A stretch of DNA of 18,027 nucleotides from an uncultured Flavobacteriales bacterium (GCA_937996585.1 CALKUW010000035.1:1-18027); one strand, 5' to 3'. Shown: positions 1-7,924, counted from the stretch's first letter. Numbers and translations: made by a program. Notes: a model not told the origin generated them from the sequence alone.

Positions 1-321
1 ACCACGGCTTGGCTCTTCGGAGCAGAGTGGTACGACGCGATGGAGGTGGTGCGCATCCTGACCCCTTGGTTCGTTCTGAACTTCATGACGGCAGGCCTGG
101 GCGCACTTTTCCACCGCGTGCGCAAGCCCCGTTGGATCACCTGGCTGGATGGACTTCACCTGCTCGCCGTGGGCCTCGGGTGGTGCCTCGGCACCGTCCG
201 CCCGGAGTGGTTCGGAGGGGGCGAATGGGGTGCCCTCATCGGCATCGTCTGGGCCAAGTGCGCCTACTATGTCTTGAACCTGGCAGTGCTCATTACCGCC
301 GTCATGCGCCACGGAAAATGA
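1..321 (+). CDS. Polysaccharide flippase-like membrane protein, C-terminal part (5' truncated by window)
   Basis: The reading frame is open from the first base of the window to TGA at 319-321, so this is the last ~106 residues of a longer gene. The ATG at position 40 is probably an internal methionine, because the residues before it (LFGAEWYDAMEVVRILTPWF) match the pattern near the C-terminus of Wzx/MATE-like oligosaccharide flippases, where an 'FGxxW' loop leads into a helix beginning 'LxPWF'. Three hydrophobic segments follow, around the FVLNFM, GLHLLAVGLGW and YYVLNLAVLITAV stretches, separated by short basic loops such as RVRKPR. The family flips lipid-linked glycan units across the inner membrane. 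It overlaps the next gene by four bases (ATGA), so the two are probably co-translated, which fits a role in O-antigen or exopolysaccharide assembly. The family call rests on C-terminal resemblance only, since most of the protein lies outside the window. Confidence 0.6.
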   Translation, partial: TTAWLFGAEWYDAMEVVRILTPWFVLNFMTAGLGALFHRVRKPRWITWLDGLHLLAVGLGWCLGTVRPEWFGGGEWGALIGIVWAKCAYYVLNLAVLITAVMRHGK

Positions 322-1454
322 GGATCGCCAACGTCGTCCTCAACGACTTCACCCGCGACAACCGCGTGCTGAAGATCTCCCGTAGTCTGGCCGAGGATGG
401 ACATGACGTGACGGTCGTGGCGCTGCATGGCGAGGGGTTGCCCACAGAGGAAGATGCGGATGGATTCAAGGTCGTGCGCACCCGCATCGCTACGTCCAAG
501 CTTCCGCGCGGGACGGTGTTCGGTGCGCTGAAAATGGCAGAGCTCGCTCTGCGCGTCGTCCGGCGCTGGCGCAAGGTGGACGCTTGGCATTGCAACGACA
601 TCGAGGCTTTCGTGCTGGGATGGTGCGCCCAGCGGCTGAATTCGCGGCTGCAGCTCATCTACGATTGCCACGAGTTTGAAGCCGAGCGCAACGCCAAGCC
701 GGTCATCGAACGAAAGATGGTCGCCTGGTTGGAGCGTCGGATGATCCGCAAGGCGAAGGCGGTGATCACGGTCAGCCCCTCGATTGCCGCGGCTTACCGC
801 GAGCGCTACACGCCCCATGGCATCCCTGAAGTCCACCTCGTACGCAACATCCCCGAAGGCCGCCCGCCTGCTGCGGATGGCCCCGCTCCGGACCACTTCA
901 GGTCCCGTTTCGGCATACCGGCAGGCGACTTCATCGCCCTCTACCAGGGCGCCTTCACCTACAACCGGGGCCTGGAGACCGCGTTGGAAGCCATGCGCGG
1001 CCTGGAGGACAGCGGAATCCACCTCGTGCTCATGGGGTACGGACCGCTCCAGCACCTCGTGGATGAGGCAGGGGACCAAATGCCGCACGTCCACGTCCAT
1101 CCCGCCGTGGCCTACGAAGACGTCCTCGCCCACACCCGAAGCGCGGACGTGGGCCTCGTCTCGGTCAAGCCGACCTGCCTGTCCTACCTCTACTGTCTGC
1201 CCAACAAGCTGTTCGAGTACCTGCTGGCCGGCGTGCCCGTTCTGTCCAACGACCTGCCGGATTGCCGGAAGTTGATCGATGACTTCCATGCCGGGCGTGC
1301 GGTCGAGGTGGGTACACCCGAAGGCTGGCGCGCGGCGCTGCTCGCCATGAAGGAGGAGGGCACCACCGAATTCAAGCCCGGCCTGGAAAAGGCGGGCCGA
1401 CAGCTCAGCTGGACCAAGGAGTCCAAGGTGCTGCAGGGCATTTACGCCGGGTGA
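318..1454 (+). CDS. GT4-family glycosyltransferase (GT-B fold)
   Basis: The product is a 378-aa cytoplasmic glycosyltransferase, a usual length for family GT4. The frame is open further upstream, but the ATG at 318 is chosen because it begins the typical first strand of the GT-B fold (MRIANVVLNDFTRDNRVLKI, residues 1-20) and forms an ATGA overlap with the flippase stop codon. The N-terminal Rossmann half contains YDCHEF (115-120) and VITVSPS (149-155). A linker leads to the C-terminal nucleotide-sugar domain, with LYQGAFTYNRGLE (208-220), LVLMGYGP (236-243) and the donor-site segment LPNKLFEYLLAGVPVLSNDL (294-313), whose E300 is the expected ribose-binding glutamate. It would transfer a sugar from a nucleotide donor to a growing surface glycan; the donor and acceptor cannot be read from sequence. 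Its neighbours indicate a polysaccharide-assembly operon. Confidence 0.87.
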   Translation: MRIANVVLNDFTRDNRVLKISRSLAEDGHDVTVVALHGEGLPTEEDADGFKVVRTRIATSKLPRGTVFGALKMAELALRVVRRWRKVDAWHCNDIEAFVLGWCAQRLNSRLQLIYDCHEFEAERNAKPVIERKMVAWLERRMIRKAKAVITVSPSIAAAYRERYTPHGIPEVHLVRNIPEGRPPAADGPAPDHFRSRFGIPAGDFIALYQGAFTYNRGLETALEAMRGLEDSGIHLVLMGYGPLQHLVDEAGDQMPHVHVHPAVAYEDVLAHTRSADVGLVSVKPTCLSYLYCLPNKLFEYLLAGVPVLSNDLPDCRKLIDDFHAGRAVEVGTPEGWRAALLAMKEEGTTEFKPGLEKAGRQLSWTKESKVLQGIYAG

Positions 1455-1482
1455 AGGCGGGAAGCCGAATTAGTTTAGCACC

Positions 1483-2274
1483 ATGAATGCACTGCGCGAC
1501 ACCGCCATTGAAGCGGCCATCGAAGCTGGAAAGGCCATCCTGGAGATCTACCACAGCGGCGATTTCGATGTCACCGTCAAAGGGGACGACTCGCCCCTGA
1601 CGCGCGCGGACCTGGCTTCCCATGAGGTCATCATGCGCCACCTCGAACCTACGGGCATTCCCGTGCTTTCGGAGGAAGGGCGCGACATGCCCTACAGCGA
1701 GCGCTCCGGGTGGTCGGAGCTGTGGATCGTGGACCCCATCGACGGCACGAAGGAGTTCATCAAGCGCAACGGCGAATTCACGGTCAACATCGCCCTTGCC
1801 CGAGAGGGCGTGCCCGTACTCGGGGTCATCTACGTGCCGGTGACCGGCGAGCTTTACGTCGGGGTTCACGGTGAAGGCGCCGTGAAGGCCATGTGTCCTG
1901 CGGACGAACCCGTGGATGTGACGAAGGCGATGTCGGGCGCCCAGCATTTGCCCCTGCCGAAGGGCGACAGGCCTTACACCGCCGTGGCCAGCCGGTCACA
2001 CCTCTCGCCCGAGACCGAGGCCTTCATCGAAGAGCTCAAGCAGGAGCACGGCGACGTGGCCACCATCTCCAAGGGGTCGTCGCTCAAGCTGTGCATGGTG
2101 GCCGAAGGCAAGGCCGACTGCTATCCCCGTTTCGCCCCGACCATGGAGTGGGACACGGCTGCGGGCCAGGGCATCTGCATGGCGGCCGGCTTCGATGTCA
2201 TCGACCAAGACACCGGCGCAACCATGCGCTACAACCGGGAGCAGCTGCTCAACGCCTGGTTCCTCGTGAAATGA
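1483..2274 (+). CDS. cysQ: 3'(2'),5'-bisphosphate nucleotidase CysQ (inositol monophosphatase family)
   Basis: This 263-aa protein is full length for CysQ. The family hydrolyses adenosine 3',5'-bisphosphate (PAP), the by-product of PAPS use, to AMP. The Mg2+/Li+-sensitive phosphatase signatures are intact: SPLTRAD (37-43), VLSEEG with metal ligand E64, WIVDPIDGTKEF (81-92) with D84 and D87, and MEWDTAAGQG (221-230) with D224. The long KEFIKRNGEFTVNIAL run after DPIDGT is characteristic of CysQ and not of inositol monophosphatases. It starts 28 bases after the glycosyltransferase stop and is probably in the same transcript. No sulphate-assimilation genes are visible, so PAP turnover is assigned from the family alone. 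The position behind polysaccharide genes allows a link with glycan sulphation, but nothing here proves it. Confidence 0.9.
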   Translation: MNALRDTAIEAAIEAGKAILEIYHSGDFDVTVKGDDSPLTRADLASHEVIMRHLEPTGIPVLSEEGRDMPYSERSGWSELWIVDPIDGTKEFIKRNGEFTVNIALAREGVPVLGVIYVPVTGELYVGVHGEGAVKAMCPADEPVDVTKAMSGAQHLPLPKGDRPYTAVASRSHLSPETEAFIEELKQEHGDVATISKGSSLKLCMVAEGKADCYPRFAPTMEWDTAAGQGICMAAGFDVIDQDTGATMRYNREQLLNAWFLVK

Positions 2275-2276
2275 AC

Positions 2277-2300
2277 AAGGCCGCCCCGAGGGACGGCCTT
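2277..2300. terminator. Shared hairpin between convergent cysQ and FAS1 genes
   Basis: A perfect 7-bp inverted repeat (AAGGCCG at 2277-2283, CGGCCTT at 2294-2300) with a 10-base, GC-rich loop starts two bases after the cysQ stop codon and lies 40 bases beyond the end of the convergent FAS1 gene. It reads as a hairpin on both strands. The following T-tract is poor on either strand (GCTTCCTT on plus, GTTCATTT on minus), so termination may be incomplete. It is the only clear hairpin at a gene end in the window. Confidence 0.6.
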
Positions 2301-2340
2301 GCTTCCTTGCATGTCTGCCCCCGGCAAGGGGCAATTGGAA

Positions 2341-4716
2341 TTACTGTTTGACGACGGCCTTGACGGCGCGCTGTCCATCGGCCTCGATGACCACCATGTA
2401 GCGGCCACTGTTGAATCCGCTCATGTCGAGCATGCCACCGGGGTTGGTCGTATCCAGGCAGATGCGGCCATGGGCGTCGAGCACCTGCAGGCGGTCGACC
2501 TGCACGTTGCCCCAACGCAGGGCGTCGGTAGTCGGGTTCGGGTACACCTCGAAGAGGGAGCCGAGGTCGATCTGCTCGACACCGGTCGGCAGGCTCAGCA
2601 CTACGTCGATGACGTGCACCACACCGTTGTCGGCCTCGAGGTCGGCCACAATCACCGTGGCGTCATTGACCATGACGGTGCCGTCCATGATGCTGATGGT
2701 CACCTCCGATCCCTGGAGGGTGGCGATGGTCTGGCCGTCGGTCAGGTCACCGCTCATGGCGGCGACGCCACCCACGACGTGGTAGGTCAGGATATCGGTA
2801 AGGGTACCCGTCGGGTCGGCGAGCAGCTCGTCGATCAGGCCTGCAGGCAGGGCAGCGAAAGCCGCATCGGTCGGCGCGAAGACGGTGAAGGGACCTTCGC
2901 CGGAGAGGGCTTCCACCAGACCGGCGGCGCCCACGGCAGCCTCCAGCACGGTGTGGTCCTCGCTGTTGACGATGATGTCGACCACCGTGGTCGTGGCGGG
3001 CGGTTCGGGCAGGAGTACCGCATCGATGACGTGCACCACGCCATTGTCGGCCACGAGGTCGGCGATGACGACCGTGGCATCGTTGATCATGACGGTGCCG
3101 TCCGTGATGGTGACGGTGACGTCCTGACCGTTGACGGTCGTGATCGTCTGGCCGTCGGAGAGGTCACCGCTCATGGCGGCAGCACCACCCACCACGTGGT
3201 AGGTGAGGATGGCGGTGAGGGCGCCGGTCGGGTCGGCGAGCAGCTCGTCGATCACGCCTGCCGGCAGGGCTGCGAAGGCCATATCGGTGGGGGCGAAGAC
3301 AGTGAAGGGGCCTTCTCCGGAAAGGGTCTCGACCAGTCCGGCAGCCACCACGGCCGTTTCCAGCACGTTGTGTGCCGGGCTGTTGACCACGATGTCCACG
3401 ACGGTGGCCGGGGTCGGCGGCGGCGGCAGGAGGATGGCGTCGATGACGTGCACCACGCCGTTGGATCCGATCAGGTCGGCGATGACGACGGTGGCGTCGT
3501 TGATCATCACGGTGCCGTCCATGATGGTGACGGTCACGTCCTCACCATTGAGGGTAGTGATCATCTGACCGTCGGACAGGTCGCCTGCGGTCAGGCTGTC
3601 ACCCGCCACGTGGTAGGTCAGGACGTTGGTCAATGCCTCGTTGTCGGTAAGGAGACCGAGGATGACGTTCGGGGGCAGGGCATCGAACGCGGCGTCCGTC
3701 GGGGCGAAGACGGTGAAGGGACCTTCACCCATGAGCGCCTCGTCGAGGTCGGTGCTGTCGAGCACGGCGGCGAGCACGGTGTGCGCTTCGCTTTCTGCGA
3801 TGATGTCGGCCACGGTCGGTGTGACTTCAGGAGCCGGGGGCAGGAGTACGGCGTCGATGACGTGCACCACGCCATTGTCGGCGGTGATGTCCGCGGCGGT
3901 CACCGTGGCGTCGTTCACCATGACGGTGCCGTCCATGATGGTGATGGTGACGTCCTCACCGAGCATGGTGGTGATCGTCTGTCCATCGGACAGGTCGCCG
4001 CTCATGGCGGTCGCGTTCACCACATGGTACAGGAGAATGTCCGCAAGGCCATCCAGGGCAAGAAGGTCCTCGGCCGTGATGTCGAGTGCGGTGACCAGTG
4101 CGGTCACGGCGGCATCAGTCGGGGCGAAGACGGTAAAGGGGCCTTCACCGCTGAGGGCACCAGCCAGGTCGGCCGCCAGGACGGCCGCCTCAAGCAGGTT
4201 GTGGTCCTCACTGCCGACGATGATGTCGACCACCGTGGTGGTGGGCGGCGGGGGCGGCAGGAGCACGGCATCAATGACGTGGACCACGCCGTTGTCGGCC
4301 GTGATGTCCGCGGCGGTGACCATGGCCACACCGTTGACGGTGACCATGCCCATGTCGACCGTCACGGTGACGGAATCGCCGTTGAGGGTCGCGACCGTCT
4401 GGGTGGCGGCGAGGTCGGTGCTCAACACCTGCGCGCCGAGCACGTGGTACAGGAGAATGTTGGCCAGGTCGCCGGTGGGGTCCATCAGGAGGGCGTCCAC
4501 GGTGCCGGCCGGCAGGGCGTCAAAAGCCGCATCGGTGGGGGCGAAGACGGTGAAAGGACCGTCGCCGCTCAGATCGTCGGCTAGTTCAGCGGCGATGACC
4601 GCAGCTTCGAGGGTCATGTGATCCTCGCTGTTGACCACCACATCGACCACCGTGGTCTGGGCTTGTAGAAGGGCACCCATCAAGAGGACAGGCAATAGAA
4701 GGGTATGCTTGAGCAT
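2341..4716 (-). CDS. Secreted five-repeat FAS1 (fasciclin) protein with T9SS sorting domain
   Basis: The product is a 791-aa exported protein. The ATG at 4716 is preferred over upstream in-frame codons (up to 4812) because it gives a clean signal peptide, MLKHTLLLPVLLMGALLQAQ, with cleavage after residue 20. Five FAS1 domains follow at about 21-158, 159-297, 298-434, 435-573 and 574-715. Each carries the FAS1 hallmarks GPFTVFAPTDAAF, LLYHV or LTYHV, and DNGVVHVIDAVLL, and they are joined by short Pro-rich linkers such as PPPPPTTT. Residues 716-791 form a T9SS type A sorting domain (FEVYPNPTTDALRWGN, then GRICLD, ending GQRAVKAVVKQ). FAS1 domains mediate adhesion or matrix binding in many organisms, so a surface adhesin or matrix protein is likely. 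Oddly, there is no Lys or Arg between K3 and R734, and no Cys or Trp in the repeats. No SD or clear -33/-7 promoter is visible. Confidence 0.93.
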   Translation of the reverse strand: MLKHTLLLPVLLMGALLQAQTTVVDVVVNSEDHMTLEAAVIAAELADDLSGDGPFTVFAPTDAAFDALPAGTVDALLMDPTGDLANILLYHVLGAQVLSTDLAATQTVATLNGDSVTVTVDMGMVTVNGVAMVTAADITADNGVVHVIDAVLLPPPPPTTTVVDIIVGSEDHNLLEAAVLAADLAGALSGEGPFTVFAPTDAAVTALVTALDITAEDLLALDGLADILLYHVVNATAMSGDLSDGQTITTMLGEDVTITIMDGTVMVNDATVTAADITADNGVVHVIDAVLLPPAPEVTPTVADIIAESEAHTVLAAVLDSTDLDEALMGEGPFTVFAPTDAAFDALPPNVILGLLTDNEALTNVLTYHVAGDSLTAGDLSDGQMITTLNGEDVTVTIMDGTVMINDATVVIADLIGSNGVVHVIDAILLPPPPTPATVVDIVVNSPAHNVLETAVVAAGLVETLSGEGPFTVFAPTDMAFAALPAGVIDELLADPTGALTAILTYHVVGGAAAMSGDLSDGQTITTVNGQDVTVTITDGTVMINDATVVIADLVADNGVVHVIDAVLLPEPPATTTVVDIIVNSEDHTVLEAAVGAAGLVEALSGEGPFTVFAPTDAAFAALPAGLIDELLADPTGTLTDILTYHVVGGVAAMSGDLTDGQTIATLQGSEVTISIMDGTVMVNDATVIVADLEADNGVVHVIDVVLSLPTGVEQIDLGSLFEVYPNPTTDALRWGNVQVDRLQVLDAHGRICLDTTNPGGMLDMSGFNSGRYMVVIEADGQRAVKAVVKQ
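2572..4656 (-). repeat. Five tandem FAS1-coding repeats of ~410-425 bp
   Basis: The repeat units in transcription order lie at about 4656-4243, 4242-3826, 3825-3415, 3414-2998 and 2997-2572, encoding 137-142 residues each. Units 4 and 5 are the most alike: long protein stretches such as LSGEGPFTVFAPTD and PTGxLTxILTYHVVGG are shared, and identical DNA blocks of more than 25 bases occur (for example the plus-strand block around 3225-3254 and its partner around 2812-2841). This suggests a recent duplication. Unit 2 is the most divergent in its middle (VTALDITAEDLLALDG). Such an array could recombine to change the number of domains. Confidence 0.85.
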
Positions 4717-4939
4717 GTTTTGGAATTGTGTGATTCGAATGGGGAACAGAAGGACCGGATGAATGTTCAAGACGGACCCGAGCGGTATGAAGTGATTTTT
4801 GGTTTTGTTCACCTCCCCGAGCCTTGCGATGGGACATCAACAGCCTGACCGGTTTTTTCCACGGATGATGAATGTCATCCCCATTCCTACATCTACTTCA
4901 CAGACAATCACCAATTTGATAGGGAAACTGATTCACCAC

Positions 4940-6670
4940 ATGAACCAACGTACCCTTCTGTGCGCCCTCTTTATGGGCGTCACCACCCTGCTCCAGGCCC
5001 AGGAGCGTGTCTGTCACACCATGGGCAACCTCGACCGGCTCCTCCAGGAACATGAGCAATACCATGATCAGCTCGAGCAGATCGAACAATTCACCCGCGA
5101 CTTCGTCAACACGCCCCAACTGCGGAACGCCAACGTCGTGACGATACCCGTTGTCGTGAACGTCGTCTACAAGACGAATGCCCAGAACATTTCCGACGCC
5201 CAGATCCAGTCGCAGATCGACGTCCTGAACGACGACTTCCGTCGCACCAATTCGGATGCGGACAACACCTGGTCACAGGCCGCCGACACCGAAATCGAGT
5301 TCTGCCTCGCCAGTGTGGATCCCGACGGTAATCCGACGAACGGCATCCGCCGCAAGTCCACCAACAAGCCTTCGTGGCAGGCCAACGATGCCATGAAAGG
5401 GAGCCAAGGTCTGACGCCCTGGGATCCTTCGTCCTACCTGAACATCTGGGTATGCAACCTCAGTGGTGGCATCCTCGGTTACGCACAATTTCCGGGAGGT
5501 CCGGCCTCCACGGATGGCGTTGTCTGTGATTACGCCTACTTCGGCACCATCGGCACGGCGACTTCCCCGTTCGACCTCGGTCGCACCTGCACCCACGAGG
5601 TGGGCCACTATCTGAACCTCCGCCACATCTGGGGCGATGGTGGATGCAGCGTCGATGACTTCGTAGGTGACACCCCGCTTTCGGACGGTCCGAACTACGG
5701 CTGCGCCCTGGGCCACGTCAGCTGTGGCAGCGTCGACATGGTCCAGAACTACATGGACTACAGCGATGACGCCTGCATGAACCTGTACACGGACGGCCAG
5801 GCTTTGCGCATGCACGCCCTGTTCGCCCCGGGCGGATTCCGCTATTCCCTGACCCAGTCCGGCGGTTGCGGCGCACCCCCCGCTCCCACGTGCACTGACG
5901 GCATACAGAACGGCGATGAGACCGGCATCGACTGCGGCGGATCCTGTGCACCATGTGCCGAGCCGACCTGCGATGATGGCATCCAGAACGGCGACGAGAC
6001 CGGCATCGACTGCGGCGGCGCCAACTGCCCATCCTGCCCTGCCACCTGCGATGACGGCATCCAGAACGGCGACGAGACGGGTGTCGATTGCGGCGGTTCC
6101 TGCGCGCCCTGCCCCTCGGGGTCATGCGATGTGCCTTCAGGTACGGCCGCCGTCAACATCAAGCGCAAGCGCGCCACCCTCACATGGAGTTCCGTGGCCA
6201 GCGCCGTGAGCTACACGGTGCAGTTCCGTGTGGCGGGATCGGCCAGCTGGACGAGCGAGGCGACGACCTCCGAGACCAGCATCACAGCGTCCAGCCTCAA
6301 CAACAACACGACCTACGAATGGCGCGTGCGCAGCAACTGCAACGGAGACGCCAGCGCATTCTCCCCCATCTGCAGCTTCACCGCCGGGGATGCGAATTCG
6401 AGCAGCTGTGCGGGTGAGCGTTCCGCCCTCGCCGAAATCATCGCCTATCCGAACCCTGCGGATGCGTCCGTGCGCGTCGAAGTCATGCTGGGTGGTGACG
6501 TCCCGGTGAGCCTGATGGTGGCCGATGCCTTTGGTCGCATGGTCATCGAGCGCCAAATAGTGGACGGAGCCTTCGTCGACCTCGACGTCAGCGCACTCGA
6601 TGCGGGCATCTACCTGGTCCGGGCCACCAACGGCCTGACCGAGGAGGTGATCCGACTCGTCGTCGAATAA
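4940..6670 (+). CDS. Secreted pappalysin-like zinc metalloprotease (M43) with Cys-rich spacer, Fn3 and T9SS sorting domain
   Basis: The product is a 576-aa exported endopeptidase. The ATG at 4940 is chosen because it begins a signal peptide (MNQRTLLCALFMGVTTLLQAQ, residues 1-21); the upstream in-frame extension to 4799 does not look exported. The catalytic domain spans about 60-310. It holds the zinc site HEVGHYLNLRH (H219, E220, H223, H229), followed by WGDGGC and the Met-turn QNYMDYSDDAC (M272), the layout of the pappalysin/M43 metzincins. Residues 318-391 are three Cys-rich repeats of the type CxDGIQNGDETGxDCGG. An Fn3-like domain occupies about 397-482, and the T9SS type A sorting domain (AYPNPADASVRVEV to the end) about 498-576. 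It is probably a secreted or surface-anchored protease. It is divergent from the FAS1 gene across 223 bp, and its 3' end lies nine bases from a convergent gene with no terminator. Confidence 0.93.
   Translation: MNQRTLLCALFMGVTTLLQAQERVCHTMGNLDRLLQEHEQYHDQLEQIEQFTRDFVNTPQLRNANVVTIPVVVNVVYKTNAQNISDAQIQSQIDVLNDDFRRTNSDADNTWSQAADTEIEFCLASVDPDGNPTNGIRRKSTNKPSWQANDAMKGSQGLTPWDPSSYLNIWVCNLSGGILGYAQFPGGPASTDGVVCDYAYFGTIGTATSPFDLGRTCTHEVGHYLNLRHIWGDGGCSVDDFVGDTPLSDGPNYGCALGHVSCGSVDMVQNYMDYSDDACMNLYTDGQALRMHALFAPGGFRYSLTQSGGCGAPPAPTCTDGIQNGDETGIDCGGSCAPCAEPTCDDGIQNGDETGIDCGGANCPSCPATCDDGIQNGDETGVDCGGSCAPCPSGSCDVPSGTAAVNIKRKRATLTWSSVASAVSYTVQFRVAGSASWTSEATTSETSITASSLNNNTTYEWRVRSNCNGDASAFSPICSFTAGDANSSSCAGERSALAEIIAYPNPADASVRVEVMLGGDVPVSLMVADAFGRMVIERQIVDGAFVDLDVSALDAGIYLVRATNGLTEEVIRLVVE
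5891..6112 (+). repeat. Three tandem Cys-rich spacer repeats inside the metalloprotease gene
   Basis: Residues C318-C339, C344-C366 and C370-C391 of the protease are near-copies of the pattern CxDGIQNGDETGxDCGGxCxPC. The DNA is also closely conserved, with 'gatgacggcatccagaacgg'-like blocks. The motif recurs in secreted Bacteroidota proteins as a linker between the catalytic and C-terminal modules. The paired cysteines and Asp/Glu residues suggest disulphide-stabilised, possibly Ca2+-binding loops, which is an inference. Confidence 0.8.
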
Positions 6671-6679
6671 GGCGGTACT

Positions 6680-7924
6680 TCAATCGACTTCCTGCGGGGA
6701 AGGGGTCCATAGCGCGGTGCGCACGTGGGCTTCCTTCCCCGTTGTCGTCCAGGCCAGCATCACGCCGCCTTCCGCGAGGCCGGTCATGACCGGAAAGCCA
6801 CCCGCCCGGGCGTCGTCGACATCCGTCAGGGCCACAGGCGTTGGGAGCAGGGTCCGGCCTTCGGCATCCCAGTACTGCCCAACCAAGGCAGGGCCTTGTT
6901 CGGACCGCTCCATCCAGGCGGCGTGGAACCGTCCCCGGCCATCTACTGCAGCACAGACCCGCCCCACGGCCTCACCTGCTTGAAGGTCTTTGACAGCCGA
7001 CCAATGGCCTTCCGGCCCGCGCCATGCGCTGCGGATGCGCGGCTCGTCTTGGGCGCTGGTGAACCAAACCGCCAGGGTGCGTCCGTTCGCGGACGTCAGG
7101 GCCGACCCGTTCACGGGGCAGCCGGCCACCTCCCATCCGTCCTTTCCAATGGGCGCCGGTCCCGATTTGAGCGCCAACACTCCTGAGGTATCGCATCCCA
7201 GCAACAGCGCACTGAAGTCCCGAATTTCCGCCGGGGTGCGGTCGCGGTAGGTCAGGAGCCAGTCGCCGTCGGCCATTTCTGTTGCCGCGAGGGGGCAGCA
7301 GGTGCAAGCGGAGCTGTCCAGCATCTGTTCCGCCGACCAGCCGTGTTCAGGTCGCCAAAACGCCCCCCGCACTTCCATGGGCGCCTTGGCCGGGTCGGGG
7401 TGGCCATCGAACTGCCGGCCGTCGAGCCAAGCGAACAGCGCCCCATCAGACGTCGGCATCCACTGCCCGAAGCCGTGTTCCGCGACCGCGGTGTCGCGGT
7501 GGGGTCGGTCGGGGAGGGACCACGTCAAGCCTCCGTCGGCGCTGTGGGCGGTTTCAATGCCGTAGCAGAAGTCGCCGCGCGGGTCGAGGCGCAGCCAATG
7601 GGCGTGGGCCTGCCCACCTTCGCCGAACGCCAATCCCGGCCGATCGGCCCAATTGACCAGCAGCCCCGCATCCCGAAAGATGGTGACCGTGTCGGCCCAG
7701 CGGTCACCGCGCCAGCGGGCCCATCGGACGGCCACCGTGTCGCCGGATTCCTCCGTAAACATCAGGGCGGGACCATCGGGCCCGGGCGTCAGGCCCGGCA
7801 GCGCCGTCCCGGCCGGCAGGTCCTGCAGACCTTGGAGGAATGGTGCAGGTTCATGGCAGCCCATGGCGAGCACCACAAAGCCCACCATGGCGCCGAAACG
7901 GAGCCGTCGCCCGCGGGAGGTCAT
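6680..7924 (-). CDS. Sialidase/BNR-like beta-propeller lipoprotein with CxCC motif
   Basis: This 414-aa protein has a basic N-terminus, a hydrophobic segment and a lipobox-like site (VVLAMGC, C23), so it is probably a lipoprotein. The body reads as a sialidase-type beta-propeller. It has one clear Asp-box (SADGGLTW, 128-135), WxxxxGxWSA-type strands, and the conserved block CTCCPLAATEMADGDWLLTYRDR (CxCC at 207-210) followed by IRDFSAL and DGWEVAGCPVNG (262-273). That CxCC...YRDR...DGWxxxGCPVNG pattern belongs to a family usually labelled exo-alpha-sialidase or BNR-repeat protein. True sialidase catalytic residues (Arg triad, Tyr/Glu pair) are not evident, so enzymatic sialidase activity should not be assumed. 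The start codon overlaps the stop of the upstream phosphodiesterase gene (ATGA at 7921-7924). It is the last gene of the four-gene operon. Confidence 0.75.
   Translation of the reverse strand: MTSRGRRLRFGAMVGFVVLAMGCHEPAPFLQGLQDLPAGTALPGLTPGPDGPALMFTEESGDTVAVRWARWRGDRWADTVTIFRDAGLLVNWADRPGLAFGEGGQAHAHWLRLDPRGDFCYGIETAHSADGGLTWSLPDRPHRDTAVAEHGFGQWMPTSDGALFAWLDGRQFDGHPDPAKAPMEVRGAFWRPEHGWSAEQMLDSSACTCCPLAATEMADGDWLLTYRDRTPAEIRDFSALLLGCDTSGVLALKSGPAPIGKDGWEVAGCPVNGSALTSANGRTLAVWFTSAQDEPRIRSAWRGPEGHWSAVKDLQAGEAVGRVCAAVDGRGRFHAAWMERSEQGPALVGQYWDAEGRTLLPTPVALTDVDDARAGGFPVMTGLAEGGVMLAWTTTGKEAHVRTALWTPSPQEVD

Noticed and set aside
9..317. N-terminal extension of the glycosyltransferase frame to position 9
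   Set aside because: The extension is Arg/Pro/Gly-rich and overlaps the flippase frame. The GT-B fold begins at the ATG at 318, which forms an ATGA overlap with the upstream stop.
1471..1478. TAGTTTAG just before cysQ as a -7 box
   Set aside because: It would place the transcript start at or inside the start codon, and no -33 element is present at the right spacing.
2299..4584. A 761-codon open frame on the plus strand antisense to the FAS1 gene
   Set aside because: It is a shadow of the repetitive, GC-rich FAS1 gene: the translation is a His/Asp/Val/Gly-rich repetitive sequence with no signal peptide or known fold, while the minus strand gives clean FAS1 repeats, a signal peptide and a T9SS domain.
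4717..4939. Promoter pairs for the divergent FAS1 and protease genes
   Set aside because: Only partial -7 look-alikes (for example CCAATTTG at 4911-4918) were found, with no -33 element at the right spacing on either strand.
6671..6679. Terminator between the convergent protease and propeller genes
   Set aside because: The gap is nine bases and no hairpin with a T-tract was seen; the same holds for 16332-16336.
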